Under the pieces are notes generated by a model that had not been told where the DNA came from, made no database searches, and was given only the letters and a program-made list of their open reading frames with translations. From assembly GCA_950295325.1 (NCBI GenBank), contig OX485808.1:18620527-18684526 (forward strand): a stretch of DNA of 64,000 nt, in the 5' to 3' direction. The position numbers were made by a program, and so were the translations under genes. The stretch comes from Polytrichum commune (lineage: Eukaryota; Streptophyta; Polytrichopsida; Polytrichales; Polytrichaceae). How positions within the stretch are numbered: the first letter of the stretch is position 1; every line of letters begins with the position of its first letter. Of the stretch, positions 1-11,013 are shown one piece after another.

Positions 1-325
1 TTCGCAAACTTGAGCACGGGCGGCGAAGAAAACTTGGTCTTAAGCTCCTTAAAGACTTGGTGGCAAAGCTCATCCCACTTTTGGGATAGCCATTTCTTAC
101 ATAAGTTGGACAAGGTCGGACAACCATCGAGATTCATGCTCTTATATGCAATGGCCATACATTTTGCCTCAACATACGCCAATGCTAAAGTCACTCGCCC
201 CCGCATGCACCTCAAAAGGTTTGTCAAAGTCCGCGAACTTAAGCACGGGCGGCGAAGAGAACTTGTTTTTGAGCCCCCCAAAGGCTTGGTGACAAGGCTC
301 ATCCCACTCTTGGGATAGCCATTTT
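1..325 (-). repeat. 229-bp tandem array, left edge (A' copy)
   Basis: At least two units are visible, marked by the recurring TTGGGATAGCCA at about 85 and 302. The array continues past the window edge. Each unit derives from the RT-thumb/RNase H junction (see the array in element J). Confidence 0.85.
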
Positions 326-771
326 CCTCAATAAGTTGAATAAGGTCCTAACAACCTTAGAAAACTCTCGAATGAAGTTGTGGTACTAATTGGCTAGGCC
401 AACAAATGACCTAAGCCCTTTTGAATCAAGGGCCAATTCTCCTTTTGGATTGCCTTGACATTCTTCATGTTCGTCCACCAACTTCATTTATCACCACATA
501 CCTCAAGAGCTCAATCTCTCGTTGAGCAAAGTTATTTTTCACTTCTTGGCGGTAATTTTTTTTTTGGGCAACACATTGGTGAATACATCCTTGTATTTCA
601 CCAACATCACACCAATGTTGTTTGGGGGAGGCCCATCTTTCCTAGCCTCCCCATACATTCCTTGGAGTTGCTCCAATTGAACCACGACCATTATTATGAT
701 GTTTTTCCGTTTATTCATTTGGTCCATTAAGACCAAATTTGAGTTGGTTCCTCCTACCATAGGAGTCCTTG

Positions 772-1100
772 TCAATTTGTAGTGCAATTCTTTGCCATCA
801 AGACATCACAAATGCGCCGCAAGCTCACCGGCTTGCACCTCACATCTATCATGTGAGTTCCAAAGAAGGCAGCCTTCACAATGACATGCATTTCATCTAT
901 TTCACATGGTGTGAAATTTTGACAAAAATCCAATGTCCCACATTGAAAAGTTACATGCATCGCGGCCTCCTTTGTTTCATGCGGTTCGCCCTTTCCAAAC
1001 CGCACCTTGGTGGGCTTGCCCGCTCTATCAATCGGCAAGCCCCAACTCCCTTGCGAGTTTTGGGCTCAAGAAGGAATGGTAGCCTCTTTATCAACCCATG
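772..1100 (-). pseudogene. Retropepsin (aspartic protease) relic of A'
   Basis: Minus-strand fragment with the conserved protease-like run GKPTKVRFGKGEPHETKEA followed by HVTFQCGTLDFCQNF. In autonomous Ty3/gypsy elements this stretch follows the catalytic D-T-G-A. Here, upstream of it (near 1095), the catalytic position reads V-D-K-E-A-T instead. The first Asp remains but Thr-Gly is lost, which should abolish catalysis. A stop codon lies between the active-site region and the rest. Confidence 0.7.
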
Positions 1101-1815
1101 AGACATTTGTCCCATTCATTTGAGCCTCAAAGTACAAAAGACTTGGCCTCGGCTTAAGGCTACTAGCCTTGGCCACAATGCCATCGTCTTACATTCGGTC
1201 CGCGGCATAAGTATTATTTGGTGTGGTACCTATCTCCCCTCAACGTCCATTGTTGTAAGGCACCACCAAATTTCTTATTGGGGTCATCGGCCTTAATGCT
1301 CGTTGCAATTTTGATGATCCCCGCCACAACCTCAATAAACTTTTGGAAATTTGAACTTGGTATTCACCACCCGCTTTTGAAACCCCACCTAAAACGATGT
1401 ACTTCTTAGAAAACTCGTTCATCTAAGATGCACAATTCATTTGGGTGTGAAATTCGCGCATATACGCCTTAAGAGGCCCGCACGCCTCATTTCCACCAAA
1501 TTCATTCCAACATCAATACCTTCCAAGCATTTCGAATTGGAATTTCAATCCAACATTAATGCCCTCCAAGGTTTTGGGTGCATTCGGTATTCTAGGCCCC
1601 AAATGGTTTTTTGAGGTGTGCGGGAGCCCTTTCAAAGGACTCCACCAATTTCCTTACCGAATCCACCATCATGCCCACCATTGTCATTAGAACCAACGGT
1701 ATGGTCAAATTCCCTTTACACATGATCTTTGTTCCAATTTGAGCCTCACAACCTTTTGGAAACCCCGGGCTAACCATAATAACCCTCACGTTTGATAGCC
1801 ATGTCTCCCTCAAAG

Positions 1816-2788
1816 TGTCGCAACCCTTGCTAGGTCCCTTAATAATCTTGCCAATTTTCAATTCTAGCAAAGGTTACGAGTCGCTAACCCTTCGCATTCC
1901 GCCATGCTAATGGATAGCTCCTCTTACCCCGGACCAATAGTTCATAGGAGGGAACCAACCCTCCTACTTTGCTTTCGGGACTCACCCCTTAATCGGTAAC
2001 CCATTTCCCCAATGTGGACTTCCATCCATGGAAGTCCAATCCTATGTTGATCATCGCGTTGCCGGAGCAACACTACAACAACCCGAACCATACTAGGCAA
2101 CTATGGCCTCACAATGGGCCAATGCCCATGGAGGCCGTGCCGTTCGGCCTCGGGTGGGTGAGGCCACACCACCTCACCCATATAAGCCTCTAGGACTCTA
2201 CGCGGGGCCCCTACCCTACCGTCAACCAACCTCTTGTCTCTCTACCAAGAGTTGGGGCCAAGTGGACACTTTCCCTTAGCCGCTTGGCCTAGAAGCCCCC
2301 ATCAGCTTCAGACCATCATAACTTCCTTGTATGATGTCTGATTCCAACAACCAACCACTCCATCCTCATCTACGCTTCACGTAGATGCCGATGGACTCCT
2401 CACTTGCCCCATTCGGGCAGGTATTGAGGAAGTTATGCCTGTTTGAACCTTGGCAGTTCCGGGAATCACTCCCAGGCACTGCTGTAGCAGGGCGCTGTCC
2501 CGGGACAGCGCCCCACTCAAATGGCCAGAACTCCTAGCTCACACCTCCGATTGAGGTGATCTTGAGCATTCTAAAATCATCACGCCATGAGCTACGCATA
2601 GCTCATGGCCTTACCCTTGTGCCTCCTAGTCTCCGTGGGCGGGAGGCGTTCCCCACGCCCGGGGCCCTCACCCACACTAGGATCACTTGGGCCCTCTCAC
2701 CAACGGCGCCACAAGTCCCGGGTGTCACTCCGGGGTCCCCCTTGTGCCCATGGTGTTTCGGGCACTCCTCATGGAGAGGTGCGCGACA
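1816..2788 (-). repeat. LTR shared by A' (5' LTR) and A (3' LTR)
   Basis: 973 bp, TGTCGCAACC...GTGCGCGACA as read on the plus strand. The left neighbour is the gag end of A' and the right neighbour is the purine-tract end of A, so this one LTR serves two internal regions. That is the middle LTR of a tandem LTR-internal-LTR-internal-LTR array. Confidence 0.9.
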
Positions 2789-2804
2789 CTCACCCCCACC
2801 AAAC
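2789..2804 (-). promoter_or_regulatory. Polypurine tract of element A
   Basis: On the minus strand the sequence just upstream of the 3' LTR reads GTTTGGTGGGGGTGAG. This is the expected primer for plus-strand DNA synthesis and it is unchanged in nearly all copies here. Confidence 0.75.
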
Positions 2805-3602
2805 GGAGTCGATGCCCTCATCGACTATACTCGTAGTCGGCACACCAATTCTCAAGTTGCCATCCTCTATGGTGCGGCATTGTGTTTACCTTAGGGCGCG
2901 ACCCCCACAATGCATCTTCAAATTTGGCATAGTCCCAAAGGTGTCGTTCCTAGGTGGTCCATTAGCGACCTTGGATCTCTTCTCCAAGGACCTAACCTAC
3001 ACTAGACCCACCTACTTTGGGACTCACTTGGGTTGCCCCTCCTTTGGGGCCTCCCCCGTTAGGCTCCACTAGCCTAACATGACACATCTAGGCGAGACCT
3101 CAATGCTTCCACTAAGTTGTCTCGGTTGCAACTCCGAGATGGCTTGCCATTGTTAAGCCACGCCTCGATCGCACGGGGGTGATGCCAAGTCCCGCCCGAC
3201 TCGGTTCCCACTTTGCTCTTTCGAGACATGGGTTCATGACTCCCATGCGCCAACTCTCGTTAGCTCGCGGGTAGCACTTTTATGAGCACGCGCCATCACC
3301 TTGCCCCCGCCCGGACAAGCCCACAAGTAAGAAGTTTCTTGGTTTTATCCAAGGCCCCTCCAAGCCATGGCCCCCAATTACTCGGCTTACCCAACCTAGT
3401 TTGGCATATCTATTCCCCCTCTTCCATTAACCAAACACAAGTACAAGACTAGGACCTCATCTCATACTTTTCTCTTTGCACCACTAAAGTTTGGACTTTA
3501 TTCCCCCAAGCCAAAGAACAAGTGCATGTTGTGGAGCAATTAACCTCGAAGCTATGTTTGCTACTAGAGTCTCTCCCCCACTAAAGGAGATTGATGTCCT
3601 CA

Positions 3603-3749
3603 TCAATGCATACGCTTCTTTTTATTGGAATGTCTAGCCTTAATTTCTTCAAAGTGCTTCACGAATTCCTTGTCGTTCATCATGTCCCTTGCCGCCACCC
3701 AAACGGCTTCTTTCTCGTGGTATCCTCACCATTTCACCAAGTATTCCTT
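3603..3749 (-). pseudogene. Chromodomain relic of A
   Basis: Minus-strand fragment encoding a chromodomain of the kind found at the C terminus of chromovirus integrases, with E-Y-L-V-K-W then G-Y-H-E-K-E-A-V-W. The codon after K-W is TGA, as in every copy except Z. In the family this domain steers integration to heterochromatin. Confidence 0.75.
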
Positions 3750-4032
3750 TGTACATTTTCTTTCCTTTTCACTTGGGCTTCCTACACTTGAGGATGCCCT
3801 CTTACCTCATGTTCCAAATGACCTCCACAAGGTCGGGAGGTGGCCTAATCACTTGCTTGTGATCGGGCCACAAGGTGTCGTCCTAAAATGACTTTCGTAA
3901 TGAGACATGAAATGTCGGATGCACTTTGTTCTCCGGCGGTAATTCCAACTTATATATGTCCTTGACCACTTATTCCACAATGGGAAACGGAGCTCCAATT
4001 TTGGACATGAACTTTGGAGTGAAGCCTTCCGG

Positions 4033-5020
4033 CTAAATGAAGTTGTTCACATTCAACAACGCCTTTTGGCCCACCTCATTCTCCACTTCGCGTCTTCCGG
4101 CATTGACTTGCACTCCGTAGCACCTTCGGGCTTTCTCCACCAACAACTTGGTCATCTCCAAGACTTGTTCACGCTTCTTGGCCAAGTCCTCACCATCTTG
4201 GTTGAACTCTAGTGTTGAATGTGCCCCCTTGAGAGCTAGGTTAATAGGTTGGAGCGCATCCACTCCATAAGCCACCACCAAAGACCACCCCTTGGTAGCC
4301 AAGTGCGTGGCTACATTGCAATTACACTCCGCTCGACCCACATAGTCCGCCCAATCTCCTTGGTCCGCCCCCACCAAGTTCCTCAAGTATTGCTTCAAGA
4401 CTCCATTCACATGCTCCGATTTCCCATTCATTTGGGAATGCAAGGTCGTGCTAAACCTTAGTTTCATTCCGACCTCCTTAGAGAAATGCATTGAAAATGC
4501 ACTTGTGAACTTTGGATCTTGATCCCACACAATCACTCTTGGCAACCTGTGGTGCCTCAACCATCCTTTGAGAAAAGGCTATGCGGTCTCCAACGCGGTG
4601 GCGGTTCCCACAATCGGCACCATGTGTGCCCACTTGGCAAACCGCTATACCATCAACAAGATGGCATCATACCCATGTGACTCCGGCAAATTTGTGATCA
4701 AGTCCATGCACATACCATGCCATGGCGCCAACGGGATAGGCAACGGTTGCAAGAAGCCGCCTTGCTTTTGGTAAGAGGCTCGGTTCATTTGGCACTTTGA
4801 TTCAAGCTTTCACAAAGTGGGTTATATCCTCCTTTATGCACCGCCAATGGTACCTCTTTGACACCATTCTATGGCGGCTTTTTCTTTCTCCTCTATGGCC
4901 AGCAATAGGACTATCATATTCCTCCTTCAAAACCGATAGCCTCAACTTGCCTTGTGGCACATATACCCGACTTTGTTTGCACTTGAACAATCCGTCCACC
5001 AATTTAACATCTTTGAGCAC
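4033..5020 (-). pseudogene. Integrase relic of A
   Basis: Broken into three open stretches on the minus strand. About 4802-5020 is the zinc-finger region, ending F-V-K-A-stop. About 4568-4790 carries the first catalytic Asp (C-M-D-L-I-T-S-L-P). 4033-4560 carries the second Asp (V-W-D-Q-D-P-K-F) and the Glu (K-S-E-H-V-N). The amber codon between the last two parts follows A-L-E-T-A. It cannot yield a full enzyme. Confidence 0.85.
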
Positions 5021-5282
5021 CTTGCTTTTGCGAAGCTCACCTAAAAGCTTTTGTGCTTTGGGGTAGTTAATTCACCCCTCCCGTATCTTGCATCACAAGT
5101 TTCCTTTGCCGGCACACATTAGCCACAAGGTTTGGATGGTTCTCATTGCTTGGAACTCTTCCGGTCTACTTCGCGCATCCGGCACCACATTTCCACGGTC
5201 CGGTTTGTGGATCAAATCCACCTTCATAAGCGCCAAACTATCATGCCACCGCAATGACTTGGCGTTCACTTACGCTTGTATA

Positions 5283-5460
5283 TCAAAATACTTTTAGGAC
5301 ACATTGTCCATGTAGACCTTTGCTTTGTACGACCCCATATAATGTCGCCACATCTTCAAGCAATGCACTACGGCAAAGAAGTTCTTTGTCATGAGTTGGT
5401 TGTCTTCTTTGACAACCATCGAGCTTTATGCTCCCATATGCAATGGCCATCCATCTTACA
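5283..5460 (-). pseudogene. RNase H C-terminal relic of A
   Basis: Minus-strand fragment with M-A-I-A-Y-G-S then T-H-D-K-E-L, and in another frame the equivalents of W-R-H-Y-L and D-N-V. This is the part of RNase H that follows the tandem array; frameshifts and stops break it. Confidence 0.6.
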
Positions 5461-6315
5461 CATAATCCACCATTGGCAAAGGCACTCACTCCCGTATGCA
5501 CCTCGAAAGGTTTGTCAAGCTCCGCGAACTTGAGCACGGGCGGCGAAGAGAACTTGGTGTTAAGCTCCCCAAAGACTCGTGACAAACATCATCCCACTCT
5601 TGGGATAGCCATTTCTTCCACAAGTCGCACAAGGTGGGACAACCATCGAGCTTCATGCTCTCATATGCCATGGCCATCCATCTTGCCTCAACATCCGCCA
5701 ATGGTAAAGTCATTCGCCCCCGTATGCACCTCAAAAGGTTTGTCAAACTCCGCGAACTTGAACACGGGCGGCGAAGAGAACTTGCTCTTAAGCTTCTCAA
5801 AGACTTGGTGGCAAGGCTCATCCCACTCTTGGGATAGCCATTTCTTTCACAAGTCGCACAAGGTTTGACAACCTTTAAGCTGAATGCTCCCATATGCAAT
5901 GGGCATCCATCTTGGATCAAAAACATCCGCCAATGGTAAAGTTACTCGCCCCTGTATGCACCTCAAAAGGTTTGTCAAATTTTGCAAACTTGAGCACGGG
6001 CGGCGAAGAAAACTTGGTCTTAAGCTCCTTAAAGACTTGGTGGCAAAGCTCATCCCACTTTTGGGATAGCCATTTCTTGCATAAGTTGGACAAGGTCGGA
6101 CAACCATCGAGATTCATGCTCTTATATGCAATGGCCATTCATTTTGCCTCAACATCCGCCAATGCTAAAGTCACTCGCCCCCGTATGCACCTCAAAAGGT
6201 TTGTCAAAGTCCGCGAACTTAAGCACGGGCGGCGAAGAGAACTTGTTTTTGAGCCCCCCAAAGGCTTGGTGACAAGGCTCATCCCACTCTTGGGATAGCC
6301 ATTTTCCTCAATAAG
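5405..6315 (-). repeat. 229-bp tandem array of A, 4 units
   Basis: The marker TGGGATAGCC recurs at 5601, 5830, 6062 and 6291 (spacings 229, 232, 229). Each unit encodes, when read in its own frame, W-L-S-Q-E-W-D-E-P then P-P-V-L-K-F and F-E-V-H-T-G-A-S. 229 is not a multiple of three, so successive units lie in different frames. Confidence 0.95.
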
Positions 6316-6499
6316 TTGAATAAGGTCCTAGAACCTTAGAAAACTCTCGAATGAAGTTGTGGTACTAATTGGCTAGGCCAACAAATGACCTAAGCCCTTT
6401 TGAATCAAGGGCCAATTCTCCTTTTGGATTGCCTTGACATTCTTCATGTTCGTCCACCAACTTCATTTATCACCACATACCTCAAGAGCTCAATCTCTC

Positions 6500-6560
6500 G
6501 TTGAGCAAAGTTATTTTTCACTTCTTGGCGGTAATTTTTTTTGGGCAACACATTGGTGAA
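6500..6560 (-). other. Reverse-transcriptase deletion scar of A
   Basis: Minus strand: the RT N-terminal edge (K-Y-K-D-V-F-T-N-V-L-P-K-K) is followed almost at once by the distal segment F-A-Q-R-E-I-E. The intervening RT core with its Y-x-D-D motif is absent. Confidence 0.8.
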
Positions 6561-6618
6561 TACATCCTTGTATTTCACCAACATCACACCAATGTTGTTT
6601 GGGGGAGGCCCATCTTTC

Positions 6619-7110
6619 CTAGCCTCCCCATACGTTCCTTGGAGTTGCTCCAATTGAACCACGACCATTATGTTTTTTTTTTATTCGGTCCATTAAGACC
6701 AAATTGAACTTAGGTCCTCCTACCATAGGAGTCATTGTTAATTTGAACTTCAATTCTTTGCCATTATGACACATCATAATGCGCCGCAAGCACACCGGCT
6801 TGCACCTCACATCTATCATGTGAGTTTCAAAGAAGGCGGCCTTCACAATGACATGCATTTCATCTATTTCACATAGAGTGAAATTTTGACAAAAATCCAA
6901 TGTCCCACATTGAAAGGTTACATACATCGCGGCCTCCTTTGTCTCATGCGGATCGCCCTTTCCAAACCGCACCTTGGTGGGTTTGCCCGCTCTATCAATC
7001 GGCAAGCCCCAACTCCCTTGTGAGTTTTGGGCTCAAGAAGGCATGGCTTGTCTCTTTGTCAACCCATTAGACGTTTGTCCCATTCATTTGAGTCTTAAGG
7101 TATAAAATAC
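6619..7110 (-). pseudogene. Retropepsin relic of A
   Basis: Minus-strand stretch with GKPTKVRFGKGDPHETKEA and downstream R-T-P-M-V-G-G. The active-site D-T-G is not found upstream; the equivalent position reads V-D-K-E. It merges into the RT N-terminal fragment. Confidence 0.72.
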
Positions 7111-7134
7111 TTGGCCTCAACTTAAGGCTACTAG

Positions 7135-7430
7135 CCTTGGCCACAAAGCCATCGACCAACATTCCGTCCTCGGCAACTTGGTTTGGCTTGGTCCGCAAAC
7201 TCAACTTTAAACATTCCCTCCGCGGGACAAATTGGTTTGGTGCCACAAAACCAATTTTTAATAGTCTGTCCACGGAACAAACATGATTTGCCTTGGTAGC
7301 ACAAAGCCACCTTTCACACTTTGTCCGCGGCACGAACATGAATTGCTTTGGTAGGATCAACTCACCTCCCAACATTCCGTCCGCGGCACGAGTAAGTTTT
7401 GCCTTGGTATAATGGGCCAAACTACTTTCG
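7135..7430 (-). repeat. ~56-bp tandem array in the gag/protease spacer of A
   Basis: Units are marked by the recurring CCGTCCGCGGCACGA-like core (plus strand), ending in TTTGCCTTGGTA-like segments. Four to six units are visible, the distal ones diverged. See the array in D for measured spacing. Confidence 0.85.
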
Positions 7431-7439
7431 CCCAATTCT

Positions 7440-8010
7440 TTGGGACCAATATCGGCTAAAACCCAATTTGTGGTGATGCGCCGCCCAACTTCTTTTCGGG
7501 ACCATCAGCTTCAATGTTCTTCAAATCTTAAAGATTCCCGATACGTCCTCAAGAAGCTTTGGGAAGTTGAACATGGTATTCACCACCCACTTTTGAAACC
7601 CCATCTAAAACGATGTGTTTCTTAGCCAACTAGTCAATCTTAGTTGTGCCATTCATTATGGTGGTTAAATCGCAGACATAGGCCTAAAAGCCTTGAGTGC
7701 CGCATTTGCACCCATTCCAACTTCACCACATTCTAAGCAATTTGGATTGGAATTTCAATCCAACATTACCACCGTCCAAGCTTTCGGATGCATTCGGTAT
7801 TCTAGCCCCCGAATACTTTTCGAGGTTTGCGGGAGCCTTTTCAAAGCACTCCTCCATTTTCCTCACCGAATCCACCCTCATGCCCACCATTGTCATTAGA
7901 ATCAATGGTATGGTCAAACTCCACTTGCACATGATCCTTGTTCCAATTTGAGCCTCACAACCTTTTGGAAACCCCGGGCTCACCATCATAACCCTCATTT
8001 TTGATAGCCA
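7440..8010 (-). pseudogene. gag relic of A
   Basis: The minus-strand reading has short open stretches such as V-S-P-G-F-P-K-G-C-E-A-Q-I-G-T, separated by stops. The position, between primer-binding site and protease, identifies it as gag. No complete capsid or CCHC knuckle can be read. Confidence 0.6.
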
Positions 8011-8048
8011 TGTCTACCTCAAAGTGCTAGCTCAAATGTTGGAACCCT

Positions 8049-8060
8049 GCTCTGATACCA
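8049..8060 (-). promoter_or_regulatory. Primer-binding site of A (initiator tRNA-Met)
   Basis: The minus strand reads TGGTATCAGAGC two bases inside the 5' LTR, complementary to the 3' end of plant initiator tRNA-Met. This fixes the orientation of the whole family. Confidence 0.92.
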
Positions 8061-8062
8061 AG

Positions 8063-9037
8063 TGTCGCAACCCTTGCTAGGTCCCTTAATAATCTTGCCA
8101 ATTTTCAATTCTAGCAAAGGTTACGAGTCGCTAACCCTTCGCATTCCGCCATGCTAATGGATAGCTCCTCTTACCCCGGACCAATAGTTCATAGGAGGGA
8201 ACCAACCCTCCTACTTTGCTTTCGGGACTCACCCCTTAATCGGTAACCCATTTCCCCAATGTGGACTTCCATCCATGGAAGTCCAATCCTATGTTGATCA
8301 TCGCGTTGCCGGAGCAACACTACAACAACCCGAACCATACTAGGCAACTATGGCCTCACAATGGGCCAATGCCCATGGAGGCCGTGCCGTTCGGCCTCGG
8401 GTGGGTGAGGCCACACCACCTCACCCATATAAGCCTCTAGGACTCTACGCGGGGCCCCTACCCTACCGTCAACCAACCTCTTGTCTCTCTACCAAGAGTT
8501 GGGGCCAAGTGGACACTTTCCCTTAGCCGCTTGGCCTAGAAGCCCCCATCAGCTTCAGACCATCATAACTTCCTTGTATGATGTCTGATTCCAACAACCA
8601 ACCACTCCATCCTCATCTACGCTTCACGTAGATGCCGATGGACTCCTCACTTGCCCCATTCGGGCAGGTATTGAGGAAGTTATTCCTGTTTGAACCTTGG
8701 CAGTTCCGGGAATCACTCCCAGGCACTGCTGTAGCAGGGCGCTGTCCCGGGACAGCGCCCCACTCAAATGGCCATAACTCCTAGCTCACACCTCCGATTG
8801 AGGTGATCTTGAGCATTCTAGAATCACCACGCCATGAGCTATGCGCATAGCTCATGGCCTCACCCTCATGCCTCCTAGTCTTTGTGGGTGGGAGGCGTTC
8901 CCAACGCCCGGGGCCCTCACCCACACTAGGATCACTTGGGCCCTCTCACCAACGGCGCCACAAGTCCCGGGTGTCACTCCGGGGTCCCCCTTGTGCCCAT
9001 GGTGTTTCGGGCACTCCTCATGGAGAGGTGCGCGACA
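8063..9037 (-). repeat. 5' LTR of A (mosaic)
   Basis: 975 bp. Its left half is nearly identical to the LTR at 1816. Its right part (from about 8839) instead carries the variants of the D-type LTRs (CTCATGCCTCC, CTTTGTGGGTGGG), suggesting gene conversion or recombination between copies. Confidence 0.92.
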
Positions 9038-9080
9038 TCAAGTGTAGGAAGCCCAAGTGAAAAAAAAAAAAAAATGTACA

Positions 9081-9227
9081 AAGGAGTACTTGGTGAAATG
9101 GTGTGGATACCATGAGAAAGAAGCCGTTTGGGTAGCGGCAAGAGACATGGTAACCACCAATGAATTGGTGAAGCACTTTGAAGAAACTAAGGCTAAGGAT
9201 TCCAATAAAATGAAGCGTAGGCATTGA
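9081..9227 (+). pseudogene. Chromodomain of Z, the only copy with an open core
   Basis: Reads K-E-Y-L-V-K-W-C-G-Y-H-E-K-E-A-V-W-V-A-A-... and ends K-M-K-R-R-H-stop, with no internal stop. All other chromodomain relics in the window have TGA where Z has TGT (Cys). Upstream integrase sequence is cut away by the A array, so it is still a fragment. A 15-A run sits just upstream at 9060-9074. Confidence 0.78.
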
Positions 9228-10026
9228 TGAGGACATCAATCTCCTTTAGTGGGGGAGAGACGCTAGTAGCACACTTAGCTTCAAGGTTAATTACTCCACA
9301 ACATGAACTTGTTCTTTGGCTTGAGGGAATTAAGTCCAAACTTTAGTGGTGCAAAGAGAAAAGTATGAGATGAGGTCCTAGTCTTGTACTTGTGCTTGGT
9401 TAACGGAAGAGGGGGAATAGATATGCCAAACTAGGTTGGGTAAGCCGAGTAATTGGGGGCCATGGCTTGGAGGGGCCTTGGATAAAACCAAGAAACTTCT
9501 TAGCCGTGGGCTTGTCCGGGCGGGGACAAGGTGATGGCGCGTGCTCATAAAAGTGCTACCCGCGAGCTAACGAGAGTTGGCGCATGGGAGTCATGAACCC
9601 ATGTCTCGAAAGAGCAAAGTGGAAACCGAGTCGGGCGGGACTTGGCATCACCCCCGTGCGATCGAGGCGTGGCTTAACAATGGAAAGCCATCTCGGAGTT
9701 GCAACCAAGACAACTTAGTGGAAGCGTTGAGGTCTCGCCTAGATGTGTCACGTTAGGCTAGTAGAGCCTAACGGGGGAGGCCCCAAAGGAGGGGCAACCC
9801 AAGTGAGTCCCAAAGTAGGTGGGTCTAGTATAGGTTAGGTCCTTGGATGAGAGATCCAAAGTCGCTAACAGACCACCTAGGAACGACACCTTTGGGACTA
9901 TGCCAAATTTGAAGATGCATTGTGGGGGTCGCGCCCTAAGGTAAACACAATGCCGCACCATAGAGGATGGCAACTTGAGAATTGGTGTGCCGACTACGAG
10001 TATAGTCGATGAGGGCATCGACTCCG

Positions 10027-10041
10027 TTTGGTGGGGGTGAG
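10027..10041 (+). promoter_or_regulatory. Polypurine tract of Z
   Basis: TTTGGTGGGGGTGAG immediately before the LTR, the expected plus-strand primer. Confidence 0.78.
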
Positions 10042-11013
10042 TGTCGCGCACCTCTCCATGAGGAGTGCCCGAAACACCATGGGCACAAGGGGGACCCCGG
10101 AGTGACACCCGGGACTTGTGGCGCCGTTGGTGAGAGGGCCCAAGTGATCCTAGTGTGGGTGAGGTCCCCGGGCGTTGGGAACGTCTCCCATCCACGAAGA
10201 CTAGGAGGCACAAGGGTAAGGCCATGAGCTATGCGTAGCTCATGGCGTGGTGATTCTAGAATGCTCAAGAACACCTCAATCGGAGGTGTGAGCTAGGAGT
10301 TATGGCCATTTGAGTGGGGCGCTGTCCCGGGACAGCGCCCTGGTACAGCAGTGCCTGGGAGTGATTCCCGGGACTGCCAAGGTTCAAACAGGCATAACTT
10401 CCTCAATACTTGCCCGAATGGGGCAAGTGAGGAGTCCATCGGCATCTACGTGAAGCGTAGATGAAGATGAAGTGGTTGGTTGTTATGATTAGACATCATA
10501 AAAGGAAGTTATGATGGTCTGAAGCTGCTGGGGGGTTCTAGGCCCAGCAGCTAAAGGAAAATGTCCACTTGGCCCCAACTCACGGTAGAGAGACAAGAGG
10601 TTGGTTGACGGTGGGGTAGGGGCCCCGCGTGAAGTCCTAGAGGCTTATATGGGTGAGGTGGTGTGGCCTCACCCACCCGAGGCCGAACGGCAAGGCCTCC
10701 ATGGGTTTTGGCCTATTGTGAGGCCATAGTTGCCTAGTATGGTTCGGGTTGTTGTAGTGTTGCTCCGGCAACGCGATGATCAACATAAGATTGGACTTCC
10801 ATGGATGGAAGTCCACATTGGGGAAATGGGTTAGCGATTAAGGGGTGAGTCCCGAAAGCAAAGTAGGAGGGTTGGTTCCCTCCTATGAACTAGTGGTCCG
10901 GGGTAAGAGGAGCTATCCATTAGCATGGCGGAATGCGAAGGGTTAGTGCTCGTAACCTTTGCTAGAAACGAAAATTGGCAAGATTATTAAGGGACCTAGC
11001 AAGGGTTGCGACA
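10042..11013 (+). repeat. 3' LTR of Z
   Basis: 972 bp, TGTCGCGCAC...GGGTTGCGACA. Contains the family hairpins and the TTATATGG box. Confidence 0.93.

Larger units (their letters stand above)
1..1815 (-). mobile_element. Element A' (partial): 5' half of a minus-strand chromovirus-type LTR retrotransposon
   Basis: Internal region of a minus-strand copy whose 3' half lies left of the window. Reading leftwards from 1815 it holds a gag relic (about 1815-1240), a single remaining unit of the 56-bp repeat (about 1205-1165), a protease relic (about 1100-772), the reverse-transcriptase deletion scar (about 570-520) and the first units of the 229-bp array (about 325-1). The sequence closely matches element J on the other strand, so both belong to one subfamily; both have lost all but one 56-bp unit. 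The primer-binding site expected just left of the LTR at 1816 is missing. Confidence 0.85.
1816..9037 (-). mobile_element. Element A: full LTR-internal-LTR unit, non-autonomous chromovirus type
   Basis: 7.22 kb, minus strand: 3' LTR 1816-2788, 3' untranslated region about 2805-3602, chromodomain relic 3603-3749, integrase relic about 4033-5020, RNase H relic and 229-bp array about 5283-6315, protease relic about 6619-7110, 56-bp array about 7135-7430, gag relic about 7440-8010, primer-binding site 8049-8060, 5' LTR 8063-9037. The flanks (CAAAG left, TCAAG right) do not form a TSD, because the left flank is A' internal sequence. The right flank sits in the chromodomain region of plus element Z, so the whole array probably inserted there. 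Confidence 0.88.
9038..11013 (+). mobile_element. Element Z: 3' end of a plus-strand copy, interrupted by the A array
   Basis: Begins inside the chromodomain region at TCAAG (likely TSD of the A array) and runs through the chromodomain (9081-9227), the 3' untranslated region (9228-10026; no ORF worth calling), the purine tract and the 3' LTR. Its 5' part should lie left of the window beyond the A array. The base pairs after the LTR, CGCCA (11014-11018), would be its 3' TSD. Confidence 0.85.

Noticed and set aside
4249-4461. Recurring 70-codon frame opposite the integrase core (M-E-R-I-H-S-I-S).
   Set aside because: Shadow of the integrase relic on the other strand, seen in every copy.
5428-6298. 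Long overlapping frames on the plus strand across the 229-bp array of A.
   Set aside because: They are antisense or frame-shifted readings of the repeat; the repeated motifs follow from the DNA repeat, not from a protein.
1816-9037. A as a simple single insertion with a TSD.
   Set aside because: The flanks CAAAG and TCAAG differ, and the left flank is the gag end of another internal region, so a tandem array is the better reading.
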